From positions 1-59,366 of the forward strand of contig JAHEZH010000011.1 in assembly GCA_023251155.1 (NCBI GenBank): 59,366 nt of DNA, given 5' to 3'. Of the stretch, positions 35,001-41,717 are shown piece by piece (the first letter of the stretch is position 1; each line of letters begins with the position of its first letter). This DNA comes from Flammeovirgaceae bacterium (lineage in GTDB: Bacteria; Bacteroidota; Bacteroidia; Cytophagales; Cyclobacteriaceae). Under the pieces are notes generated by a model, which ran no database searches, was not told the DNA's origin, and was given only the letters and a program-made list of their open reading frames with translations. The position numbers and the translations under genes were made by a program.

Positions 35001-35160
35001 GTATCGCATATTTTACTTTATTTTCATCAGAAGCCAGCCATACCGACCGGTCCTTTTTTACATCCAGAATCCATACCACTTCAGAAGTGATTTCAAATAT
35101 GGAATTGAAAATCTCCTGCGTATTCGGACTATTAAAGATCAACTCATCAAACTTCTCCAC
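32089..35160 (-). CDS. multi-PAS LytS/YehU-type sensor histidine kinase
   Basis: A 1023-residue soluble kinase with no obvious membrane segment. About six PAS domains span residues 10-815, with a coiled coil (LSAHEEELASSEEELRQI) between the second and third. The C terminus is a His_kinase (PF06580-type) domain with His830 in MNPHFIFNALNSIQYF, then HATPase_c with LVQPYVENAILHGL and IEDNGIGR. Kinases of this class pair with LytTR regulators; the LytTR gene follows 84 bases later. The number of PAS domains suggests cytoplasmic signal integration, perhaps redox, small ligands or contact with the output-less PAS/GAF sensors nearby. Confidence 0.93.
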   Translation of the reverse strand: MEKFDELIFNSPNTQEIFNSIFEITSEVVWILDVKKDRSVWLASDENKVKYAIRPRIEGVPDDHWVVGIHPEDRDSASQGYEKAKANPAITFFEHEYRFRGASNQYFYIKDKMKFWRNASGEAEMVVGVWCDITDRLFREEQLDQMLTSMEDDRRRFRIISEVSNAAMWEVDFLSGKIRWTAGKAALNDLGLSSEFRPLEEWEKAIHPEDRSRALNYFYNVVLSDENKYKDEYRIIKPDGTVAHMVDQGYIVRDAEGKALRALGGWIDITGERCRELELKELLERQDKMIEELSAHEEELASSEEELRQINEQLGLNLQILTERDFIISQSQKVAKIGSWEFEPDTLRTEWSDELYNILGVNKNFDRQNFQEVLSLFEENSGIHIVEKFRGVLDRKYPNLDFVAQVRTPIGYRKWVRITAYTVFEKNRIARMVGLVFDITMSKESEERLKASEEKFSKAFRNNPDLMNIVREEDRMIMDVNERAYAMLGYTREELIGTSAADLNLYVYEEERNAFFKEYELSGQVDMESTWRRKDGGHIQVLVSSSRLELEGQKCILSVVRDISDRRIAEERFEKAFDLSPDLMLIFREQDGVLVEANSKLTEFSGYSREETIGKSSDEFMLWADETERNKFLEHYAVTGYMTDEARFYKKGKIPFFATVSGQRILLHEENHMLIVVRDITDKKQAEEKLIESEANLNATINNTTLMVWSVDREFRLIKFNEPFRKYMQQEYGLDLLVGAIGDVSELRPSWIERYTRALAGETVKISEQSRGFYFDFSLNPIIDNGKIMGVSVFAEDVTERVEKEKALAEALNKIGELKLMALRSVMNPHFIFNALNSIQYFIAQNDRKNAINYLSTFSKLVRGILTHSLSNKIKLSEELEQLRNYVSLEQMRFEDKFSFDVKIVGQLDLDAIEIPSLLVQPYVENAILHGLYNKEGKGLLKICVMEENGSIVFEIEDNGIGRAAAMDLRNHNFLKHKSMGTALTEERLKLINAQDKIAFEILDLYDDHKRPQGTKVRIWVKE

Positions 35161-35267
35161 TTCAGGTATAGGTATAAACTTCCTAAATCTAAACTTTTTT
35201 CATTCAATGTTCCTCCGATTTGACAACAGTCAAAATCTTTCGATATTTCGAGATTGCTTTTATCCAA

Positions 35268-36275
35268 ATGCTCAAAATAGATAGCCACACCCACATCATT
35301 CCCAAGGACATGCCCAACTGGAGTGAAAAATTTGGCTATGGCGATTTTATCTACCTCCAACATCATAAAGAAGGGTTTGCCAAGATGATGCGTGGCAACC
35401 AGTTCTTTCGCGAAATCAAAGAAAACTGCTGGCATCCGGAAGTGCGAATTGAAGAATACCAACAGTTCAATACGCAGGTACAGGTCGTTTGCACCATCCC
35501 GGTGATGTTTTCGTATTGGGCCAAACCACTCGATTGTCTTGATTTATCCCGTTTTCTCAATGATCACCTTGCTGCGCTCTCGGAAGATTATCCCAAGCAA
35601 TACATCGGCCTGGGTACCTTACCCATGCACGATACCGAACTGGCGGTAAAAGAACTGGAACGTTGCCGGAAAATAGGACTGAAGGGAGTCCAGATAGGAT
35701 CTAACATCAATGATGAAAACCTGAACGAAGAACGTTTCTTCCCCGTATTTGAAGCCTGTGAAAAGCTGAACATGGCCCTTCTCGTTCACCCCTGGAACAT
35801 GATGGGTGAAAAAAGCATGCAGCGTTACTGGCTGCCGTGGCTGGTAGGTATGCCGGCAGAAACTACCCGCGCCATCTGCTCCATGATTTTTGGAGGGATT
35901 TTTGAACGGCTTCCCAAACTGCGCGTGAACTTTGCGCACGCCGGAGGTTCGTTCCTTACTACCATTGGTCGTATACAGCATGGCTTTGATTGCCGACCCG
36001 ACCTGGTCGCTATTGATAACAACATTCCTCCTAAAAACTACCTGGGCAAATTCTGGGTAGATAGCGTAACGCACGATCCGCTCATGCTGGACTATGTTTT
36101 AAAATCAATCGGATCGAAGCGCATTACGTTAGGATCGGACTATCCTTTCCCTCTGGGCGATCTGGAGATCGGGAAGTATATTGATGAGATGGATTTGAAG
36201 CAGGAAGTTAAAGAAGATATCTATTGCAATGCTTCACTGGAATGGCTGGGGATGACGAAGAACGATTTATTATGA
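35268..36275 (+). CDS. aminocarboxymuconate-semialdehyde decarboxylase-family amidohydrolase
   Basis: A 335-residue metal-dependent decarboxylase of the ACMSD family. It begins KIDSHTHIIPK (metal-binding HxH) and carries VMFSYWAKP, LLVHPWNMM, YWLPWLVGMPAETT, NFAHAGGSF and LGSDYPFPLGDLE, which closely resemble the animal enzyme. ACMSD diverts the kynurenine-pathway intermediate ACMS from quinolinate/NAD synthesis. No other kynurenine gene lies in the window. The frame opens at 35220, but ATG 35268 starts the conserved domain. A TTTG/TATTTCGA pair about 25-50 bases upstream is a possible promoter. The next gene overlaps by four bases. Confidence 0.92.
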   Translation: MLKIDSHTHIIPKDMPNWSEKFGYGDFIYLQHHKEGFAKMMRGNQFFREIKENCWHPEVRIEEYQQFNTQVQVVCTIPVMFSYWAKPLDCLDLSRFLNDHLAALSEDYPKQYIGLGTLPMHDTELAVKELERCRKIGLKGVQIGSNINDENLNEERFFPVFEACEKLNMALLVHPWNMMGEKSMQRYWLPWLVGMPAETTRAICSMIFGGIFERLPKLRVNFAHAGGSFLTTIGRIQHGFDCRPDLVAIDNNIPPKNYLGKFWVDSVTHDPLMLDYVLKSIGSKRITLGSDYPFPLGDLEIGKYIDEMDLKQEVKEDIYCNASLEWLGMTKNDLL

Positions 36276-36904
36276 AACATTTTAACCATTTTATTATTAC
36301 GTGTTTTCTGTTTTTATCCCTGGCGGCAGCCGCTCAGGATAAAGAAATGGAACGCGAGAAGATAAGACAACAGGAAGAACAAAAGAAAAGCGATAAGCAA
36401 CGCGCAGTGAATCGCACCCTGGACTCTGCCGTGTACCTGATGGAACAAGGCGCTTACGCAGAAGCCGATACCAAGTTCATTTATGTATTGAAGAACATAC
36501 GCAGCGTTCCCTCCGACCTCGCTTATTACTTTGGTGAAAACTCCTATCAATTGGGAAAATACAAACAAAGTGTTGATTGGCTGAATAAATACATTCAACT
36601 GAAAGGCACCAATGGTAAGTTCTCCAAACTGGCAGTAGAGCGATTAAAAGTATCAGAAAGCAAACTACTGGAAGAACGACAAAACGCCGTGCAACAAACG
36701 CAGGAAATCCTATCGAGGGATTATGACGTAGATTGTGGGCCTTCCGGTAAAGTGATTTGTCCGGTATGCAGTGGTTCTTCCGTCATTGTAAAGAAAACCT
36801 ACCTGGGCGAAACCTATAAACCCTGCGCCTATTGCAAAAGCGGTTATCTCACGTGTGAGGAATACAACAAGTTACTTCGTGGTCAGTTGAAAACTGCACA
36901 ATAA
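36272..36904 (+). CDS. exported TPR-like protein with C-terminal CxxC pairs
   Basis: A 210-residue protein with a signal peptide (residues 1-22, ending AAAAQ), a charged helical segment, TPR-like helices (about 50-125; YYFGENSYQLGKYKQSVDWL) and a C-terminal cysteine cluster (CGPSGKVICPVC and CAYCKSGYLTC). The cluster resembles DnaJ-type zinc-binding repeats and could bind zinc or form disulfides in the periplasm. Function unknown. It overlaps the ACMSD-like gene by ATGA, so they are co-expressed although no functional link is obvious. Confidence 0.7.
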   Translation: MKHFNHFIITCFLFLSLAAAAQDKEMEREKIRQQEEQKKSDKQRAVNRTLDSAVYLMEQGAYAEADTKFIYVLKNIRSVPSDLAYYFGENSYQLGKYKQSVDWLNKYIQLKGTNGKFSKLAVERLKVSESKLLEERQNAVQQTQEILSRDYDVDCGPSGKVICPVCSGSSVIVKKTYLGETYKPCAYCKSGYLTCEEYNKLLRGQLKTAQ

Positions 36905-37141
36905 AAAAACGCCAAAGCGCACCTGTCAGCGAACGTGTTTTAACTACATCCATGCAAGTATAATATTCTAAGCGGGAGGAGCTGTCTTCAGCATTAAAAC
37001 AGGCAAAACACACCCGCTTCTTATTCAAAAAACGAGGATTTCACTATCAAAAATCAGGTAGCGGCACGTCTTCAAATTCCTTATCTTTGCCACAAGAATT
37101 TATAAAGTAGTGATTAACCTGCAATTGATCCAACACTTTAC
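36905..37141. promoter_or_regulatory. intergenic region with hairpin and trhO promoter element
   Basis: AAGCGGG at 36970-36976 and CCCGCTT at 37013-37019 form a 7-bp stem around a long loop that itself contains GCTGTCTTCAGC. It has no T run and may mark the end of the preceding transcript. TATCTTTG at 37082-37089 matches TAnnTTTG exactly and lies 53 bases before the next start, a likely -7 element for trhO. No good -33 box is visible. Confidence 0.45.
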
Positions 37142-38170
37142 ATGGCATTATACAACCGTATTGATGGTCGCCTTCTCAAGGAGAAGATGCGATCAACACC
37201 CGAAAAAAGGGTCACCATTTCCTTTTACAAATACCACCACATCGCGGAGCCCCATTCCTTTCGTGATGAACTTTACAGAACCTTTGATTTATTAGGTGTT
37301 CTTGGTCGCATTTACATTGCCAGCGAGGGGATCAATGCGCAGATCAGTGTGCCGGAAGCCAACCTCAGTACATTCAAAGAAAAACTGTATGCCATAGAAT
37401 GGCTCAATCAGGTACGGCTGAACATCGCCGTTGATGATAACGGCAAGTCATTCTTCAAGCTAAAAATACTGGTACGCAAAAAGATTGTAGCCGATGGATT
37501 GGATGACAGTACGTTTGATGTCACCAATCAGGGCGTGCATGTAAATGCACAGGAGTTCAACCAGCTTGCGGCCGATCCCAACACAATGATTATCGACATG
37601 CGTAATCATTACGAAAGTGAAGTAGGCCATTTCAAAAATGCGATACTTCCGGATGTAGATACCTTCCGCGAAGAACTACAGGTAGCGGAAGACCTGATGA
37701 ACGAATACAAAGACAAGAACCTGTTGATGTATTGCACAGGGGGTATCCGCTGCGAGAAAGCCAGCGCATGGATGAAGCACCAGGGGTTCAAAAATGTATT
37801 TCAGCTGAATGGCGGTATCATCAAATATGCGCAGGAAGTAAAAGAGCAAGGTCTGGAAAATAAGTTCATCGGCAAGAACTTCGTGTTTGATGAGCGACTG
37901 GGCGAACGTATTACCGAAGATATCATTGCTTCGTGCCATCAGTGTGGCAAACCTTGCGATGATCATACTAATTGCAAAAATGATGGCTGTCACCTGCTCT
38001 TCATTCAATGTAAGGAGTGTGCCGAAAAATACAATCACTGCTGTTCGGAAGAATGCAAGAACACCATTGAGTTACCTGTAGAACAACAAAAGGAAATCCG
38101 CAAAGGAATAAATAAAGGAAGGCAAGTGTTTAAGAAGGGAAGACACGCGTTGAGAGTTAAAAGTGAATAG
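37142..38170 (+). CDS. trhO: tRNA uridine(34) hydroxylase, rhodanese family
   Basis: A 342-residue TrhO/YceA (UPF0176) protein. An N-terminal acylphosphatase-like domain (about 20-110; ASEGINAQIS) precedes a rhodanese domain with active-site loop YCTGGIRCEKAS, then a C-terminal cysteine-rich segment (CHQCGKPCDDHTNC, CKECAEKYNHCC) that probably binds zinc. In E. coli TrhO makes 5-hydroxyuridine at the wobble position of tRNA in an oxygen-dependent reaction. Full length for the family. Confidence 0.94.
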   Translation: MALYNRIDGRLLKEKMRSTPEKRVTISFYKYHHIAEPHSFRDELYRTFDLLGVLGRIYIASEGINAQISVPEANLSTFKEKLYAIEWLNQVRLNIAVDDNGKSFFKLKILVRKKIVADGLDDSTFDVTNQGVHVNAQEFNQLAADPNTMIIDMRNHYESEVGHFKNAILPDVDTFREELQVAEDLMNEYKDKNLLMYCTGGIRCEKASAWMKHQGFKNVFQLNGGIIKYAQEVKEQGLENKFIGKNFVFDERLGERITEDIIASCHQCGKPCDDHTNCKNDGCHLLFIQCKECAEKYNHCCSEECKNTIELPVEQQKEIRKGINKGRQVFKKGRHALRVKSE

Positions 38171-38211
38171 TTAAAAGGAGGAGTACCATTCGCTATTAAC
38201 ATTTAACTATT
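38166..38211. repeat. AT-rich inverted repeat between trhO and mogA
   Basis: AATAGTTAAA at 38166-38175 and TTTAACTATT at 38202-38211 form a perfect 10-bp inverted repeat that begins inside the trhO stop codon region. Extra TTAAC units lie around it. It could be a dispersed intergenic repeat or a weak transcription barrier; there is no GC-rich stem. Confidence 0.45.
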
Positions 38212-38228
38212 AACGATTAATCCAAACT

Positions 38229-38756
38229 ATGATAAAAATAGGTATCATCAACATCTCTGATCGCGCCAGCAAAGGTATCTATGAAGACCTTCCCGGCAAG
38301 GCAATTGTTGATTTACTGAACGAGTACCTAAAAAGTAAATGGGAGAAAGTATATGCGGTAATACCCGATGAGCAAGACCTCATCGAACACACATTAATCA
38401 CTATGGCCGATGTTGATCAATGTTGTCTGATCATTACTTCAGGAGGCACGGGTCCCTCCAAAAGAGACGTCACTCCTGAAGCAACCGAAGCCGTGTGTAA
38501 CAAGATGATGCCCGGATTTGGTGAATTGATGCGCTCAGTGAGTTTGAAGTACGTGCCTACCGCTATCCTGTCGCGACAAACGGCAGGCATACGGAACAAC
38601 ACATTGATCGTGAATTTACCAGGTAAACCAAAATCAATACGCGAATGTCTGGAAGCCGTTTTTCCGGCAATCCCTTACTGTATCGATTTGCTGGAGGGGC
38701 CGTTTCTGGAATGTCATGAAGAGGTGATGAAGCCATTCAGACCTCAAAACAAATAA
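38229..38756 (+). CDS. mogA: molybdopterin adenylyltransferase MogA
   Basis: A 175-residue MogA/MoaB-fold protein: NISDRASKGIYEDLPG at the N terminus, the substrate-binding ITSGGTGPSKRDVTPEA loop, and NLPGKPKSIRECLEA near the C terminus. It adenylates molybdopterin before molybdenum insertion. It supports molybdenum-cofactor use in this organism, consistent with the molybdenum hydroxylase subunit at 54932. The rest of the pathway is not in the window. Confidence 0.93.
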   Translation: MIKIGIINISDRASKGIYEDLPGKAIVDLLNEYLKSKWEKVYAVIPDEQDLIEHTLITMADVDQCCLIITSGGTGPSKRDVTPEATEAVCNKMMPGFGELMRSVSLKYVPTAILSRQTAGIRNNTLIVNLPGKPKSIRECLEAVFPAIPYCIDLLEGPFLECHEEVMKPFRPQNK

Positions 38757-38762
38757 AAAAGT

Positions 38763-39749
38763 ATGGCACGTATCAAATACTATTACGACACGGAAACGTG
38801 TAAATACGAGCGGATCAGAACCAGCACAGGAGATATTATTCTTAACATGCTTGGTATTTTTTCGCTGGCCATGATGATCGCCGGTGCGTTGGTCGGGTTG
38901 CTGTTCTTCAGCAATATTTTTGAATCCCCCAAAGAGCTCATGCTTCGTAATGAAGTGAAAGAGATGGAGTTCTATTATGACAACATGAATGCCGAACTCA
39001 CCCGCCTTGAAAACATCCTGCAGGGACTGGAACACCGCGATGATAACCTGTATCGCAAAGTGCTCGGGGCAGAGCCCATTGATAAATCAATACGTAATGC
39101 GGGTGTTGGAGGTGCAGAACGCTACAAAGAAATACTGGACAAGGAGATCATTCACGAAGATTTGATCATCAAATTAACCAGCACGGTCGATCGTCTGAAA
39201 CGAAAAATCTATATCGAATCAAAATCACAGGATGAAGTAGTGCAGCTGGCCGAGAAAAAGGAAAAACTATTTGCTGCTATTCCCGCCATTCAACCGGTAT
39301 CCAACAAGCAACTCATCGCACTTGCATCCGGCTTCGGTATGCGTGTACATCCTATCTATAAAGTAAAAAAGATGCATGCGGGTATCGACTTTGCCGCTAC
39401 TATCGGAACACCGATCTACGCTACAGCGGACGGTACCATTGATGTCGTGCAGGTTAACTTTAGCGGCTATGGCAAAATGGTAGAGATTGATCATGGCTTT
39501 GGCTACCGAACCCGTTATGCACACATGCATGGTTTTGCCGTGCAGCGAGGCCAGAAAATAAAACGGGGCGAGTTGATTGGATACGTAGGCAATACAGGCT
39601 TATCCACCGCTCCCCATCTTCATTACGAAGTGTTTATCAACGGCACGCACGTTAATCCAATCCATTACTTCTTTAATGACCTGAACGCCACCGAATACGA
39701 AAAACTGGTTGAGCTGGCTTCAGTAGAGAACCAGGCACTAGGGCAATAG
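38763..39749 (+). CDS. M23-family peptidoglycan endopeptidase, membrane anchored
   Basis: A 328-residue protein with an N-terminal cytoplasmic stub, one membrane segment (about 33-58; LGIFSLAMMIAGALVGLLFF), a periplasmic coiled coil (about 60-175) and a C-terminal LytM/M23 zinc peptidase domain. Zinc-ligand motifs are intact: MHAGIDFAA, YRTRYAHMHGF and APHLHYEVFING. It probably cleaves peptide cross-links during wall growth or division. It follows mogA by six bases. Confidence 0.93.
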   Translation: MARIKYYYDTETCKYERIRTSTGDIILNMLGIFSLAMMIAGALVGLLFFSNIFESPKELMLRNEVKEMEFYYDNMNAELTRLENILQGLEHRDDNLYRKVLGAEPIDKSIRNAGVGGAERYKEILDKEIIHEDLIIKLTSTVDRLKRKIYIESKSQDEVVQLAEKKEKLFAAIPAIQPVSNKQLIALASGFGMRVHPIYKVKKMHAGIDFAATIGTPIYATADGTIDVVQVNFSGYGKMVEIDHGFGYRTRYAHMHGFAVQRGQKIKRGELIGYVGNTGLSTAPHLHYEVFINGTHVNPIHYFFNDLNATEYEKLVELASVENQALGQ

Positions 39750-39880
39750 CAACCGCATTCATAAGCCTGATTCAAAATCTGGTATGCTTGTTGTTTAGGA
39801 TATATGAAATAGGATTCTAAATATGCCATCCTATTCCCGTATTCTATCCAAGCAGTAAAACCAATTCTAAACCCTGACTT

Positions 39881-40618
39881 ATGAACATTACAAAGTGGTT
39901 AGCAACTACCCTTTTTTCCTCCACGCTTATTATCACATCAGCCTATGCACAACAGGAACCAGGGCGTGGTTCGGTAACTGTATTTTCTGAAGCCGGTGAA
40001 AATTTCACACTCTACCTCAATGGTGACCAGAAAAATGCAAGCCCCGCAAAACGGGTAGTAGCAGATAATATCACCGAGGTACCTGTCTCTTTCCGTATTG
40101 TGTTTGAAAATGCGGCCACTCCCGTACTCACCAAGAAAGGCCTTCGCGGTGGTACCCATTGCCTTTATTCTATTGTAAAGAATAAAAAGGGGGAACATGT
40201 TCTGAAAATAAATGATTGCAAAGATGAACCTGCCCAGCAAGTAGTGGAGCCAGTTGCTCCTGCCAGTCAGCTTGTAGTATCCGAATCCGTGAATCCGGCA
40301 CCCGCACAATTAACGGCTTCGTATGCCAATGGAATAATTACCATTAATGATGGCCGAACACTTACAGTGAAAAAAGTAAAGGCCAGTGGCATGACTTATC
40401 CCCGGGTGATCATGACTGCACTGACAGGCGCGCAGGCCTCCATCTCTTACGATAATAATGATGAGAAGTACGCCGCCGAAATTCCTTTCTCGTACGAAGT
40501 AAAAGATTATTCCAACAACAATGCCTATCTCACCTTAACGGTAAATGAAGGTAGTGCGGCCAGAACATGGCATGTAAAGTTGCAAAACGCGAACGGCTAT
40601 GACCTAAAAATTGAATAG
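39881..40618 (+). CDS. exported protein resembling the N-terminal part of DUF4476 proteins
   Basis: A 245-residue secreted or periplasmic protein with a signal peptide (residues 1-23, ending SAYAQ). The segment GSVTVFSEAGENFTLYLNG resembles the N-terminal beta region that often precedes DUF4476 in Bacteroidota, but no DUF4476 helical domain follows. Instead comes a Pro/Val linker (about 118-140) and a second beta-rich region. Function unknown. A strong terminator follows. Confidence 0.65.
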   Translation: MNITKWLATTLFSSTLIITSAYAQQEPGRGSVTVFSEAGENFTLYLNGDQKNASPAKRVVADNITEVPVSFRIVFENAATPVLTKKGLRGGTHCLYSIVKNKKGEHVLKINDCKDEPAQQVVEPVAPASQLVVSESVNPAPAQLTASYANGIITINDGRTLTVKKVKASGMTYPRVIMTALTGAQASISYDNNDEKYAAEIPFSYEVKDYSNNNAYLTLTVNEGSAARTWHVKLQNANGYDLKIE

Positions 40619-40642
40619 ACATAAAATAACTACCAGAGGAAA

Positions 40643-40672
40643 AGACAGGTCATCCATGATCTGTCTTTTTTT
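40643..40672 (+). terminator. intrinsic terminator
   Basis: AGACAGGTCAT (40643-40653) pairs with ATGATCTGTCT (40656-40666) with one G-U, followed by a run of T residues to 40672. It ends the preceding gene. Confidence 0.85.
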
Positions 40673-40715
40673 GTACCGTTTTTACATGCCAGTAGTCAAC
40701 TGAGGTGAATAAACC

Positions 40716-40745
40716 TTGCACTTTGCTTACCTCCTGTTATATTAG
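40716..40745 (+). promoter_or_regulatory. candidate promoter for the outer-membrane barrel/CHAT operon
   Basis: CTTG at 40715-40718 and TATATTAG at 40738-40745 are 19 bases apart, the usual Bacteroidota -33/-7 spacing. The ATG lies 14 bases beyond the -7 box, giving a very short leader. Confidence 0.45.
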
Positions 40746-40759
40746 CGGATACAAACCGC

Positions 40760-41713
40760 ATGAGTAAATTTATTCTTATCACCGCACTGGCCCTATCCTG
40801 GTCAGTCGTCTTTTCTCAAGGCTGCAGTGATGCTGGCTTCTGCACAATGGGCGCCATGAAACCCGATCAGCCTTATAACAAAAAGATCGCTATCAAACTG
40901 AGGTCAATGGACATCAGCTTCTATCGCGGTACCACCACGCTCACTCCGATTATTTATGTGGCTACAGCCGATCTAAGTTTCAGCATCGGACAAAAGGCCA
41001 GCCTCCAGGTGAAACTTCCTTACCAGGTGGTACACGGGGCACTCGCCAAAACCTCGGGCGTGGGAGACATCTCTCTTTGCGTAACCCGAAACATCTATAC
41101 TTCCGATCAGTTTGAAATTAATCTTTCCGTGGGTGGAAAAATCCCTACCAATAATTCTGACAAGCAGGATGAAGAAGGTAATTACCTGCCTATGTATTAT
41201 CAAACCAGTCTGGGTAGTTATGATTTGATCACCGGTATATCACTAAAAAGTCGTAAATGGTTAATTGCTACTGGTATTCAGCATCCGTTCAATAAAAACA
41301 ATAACCAGTTTCTATGGAGCCGATGGAAAGGGGGTGATCCTGAAGAGCTGGTTTACATGCAGCGTTATCCACAAGCCAATCAATTAAGAAGAGGAACCGA
41401 TATCATGCTGCGCATCGAACGCAACTTCCGTTTCTCACAATTCAATTACTCCATTGGCGTATTACCCATACTTCGGATCAACAATGATGAGATTGAAAAT
41501 GAAGCAGGCGCCACCGTAAAGCCGCAGGGAGCAAAAGGACTGGCCATGTCCGGCATTGCTACTGTCGGTTATAATTTCAATACGCGTTCCGGTGTGAAGC
41601 TATTGTTAGGTCACGTGGTCAAGTTCGGTGACTTTGTCATTCAGCGCGATCGCAATCCGGATGGACTTACCCGCGAGTTTGTTTCTTCACTCACTTACAC
41701 TTACCGTTTCTGA
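40760..41713 (+). CDS. outer-membrane beta-barrel protein of unknown function
   Basis: A 317-residue protein with a signal peptide (residues 1-19, ending VVFSQG) and alternating beta strands typical of an outer-membrane barrel (SIGQKASLQVKLPYQVV, IATVGYNFNTRSGVKLLLG), ending in an aromatic terminal strand (SSLTYTYRF). The mature N terminus has two close cysteines (GCSDAGFC) that could form a disulfide. It may be a transporter or anchor; no substrate can be inferred. The exported CHAT-TPR gene starts 4 bases after its stop, so the two are co-translated. Confidence 0.75.
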   Translation: MSKFILITALALSWSVVFSQGCSDAGFCTMGAMKPDQPYNKKIAIKLRSMDISFYRGTTTLTPIIYVATADLSFSIGQKASLQVKLPYQVVHGALAKTSGVGDISLCVTRNIYTSDQFEINLSVGGKIPTNNSDKQDEEGNYLPMYYQTSLGSYDLITGISLKSRKWLIATGIQHPFNKNNNQFLWSRWKGGDPEELVYMQRYPQANQLRRGTDIMLRIERNFRFSQFNYSIGVLPILRINNDEIENEAGATVKPQGAKGLAMSGIATVGYNFNTRSGVKLLLGHVVKFGDFVIQRDRNPDGLTREFVSSLTYTYRF

Positions 41714-41717
41714 TTGG

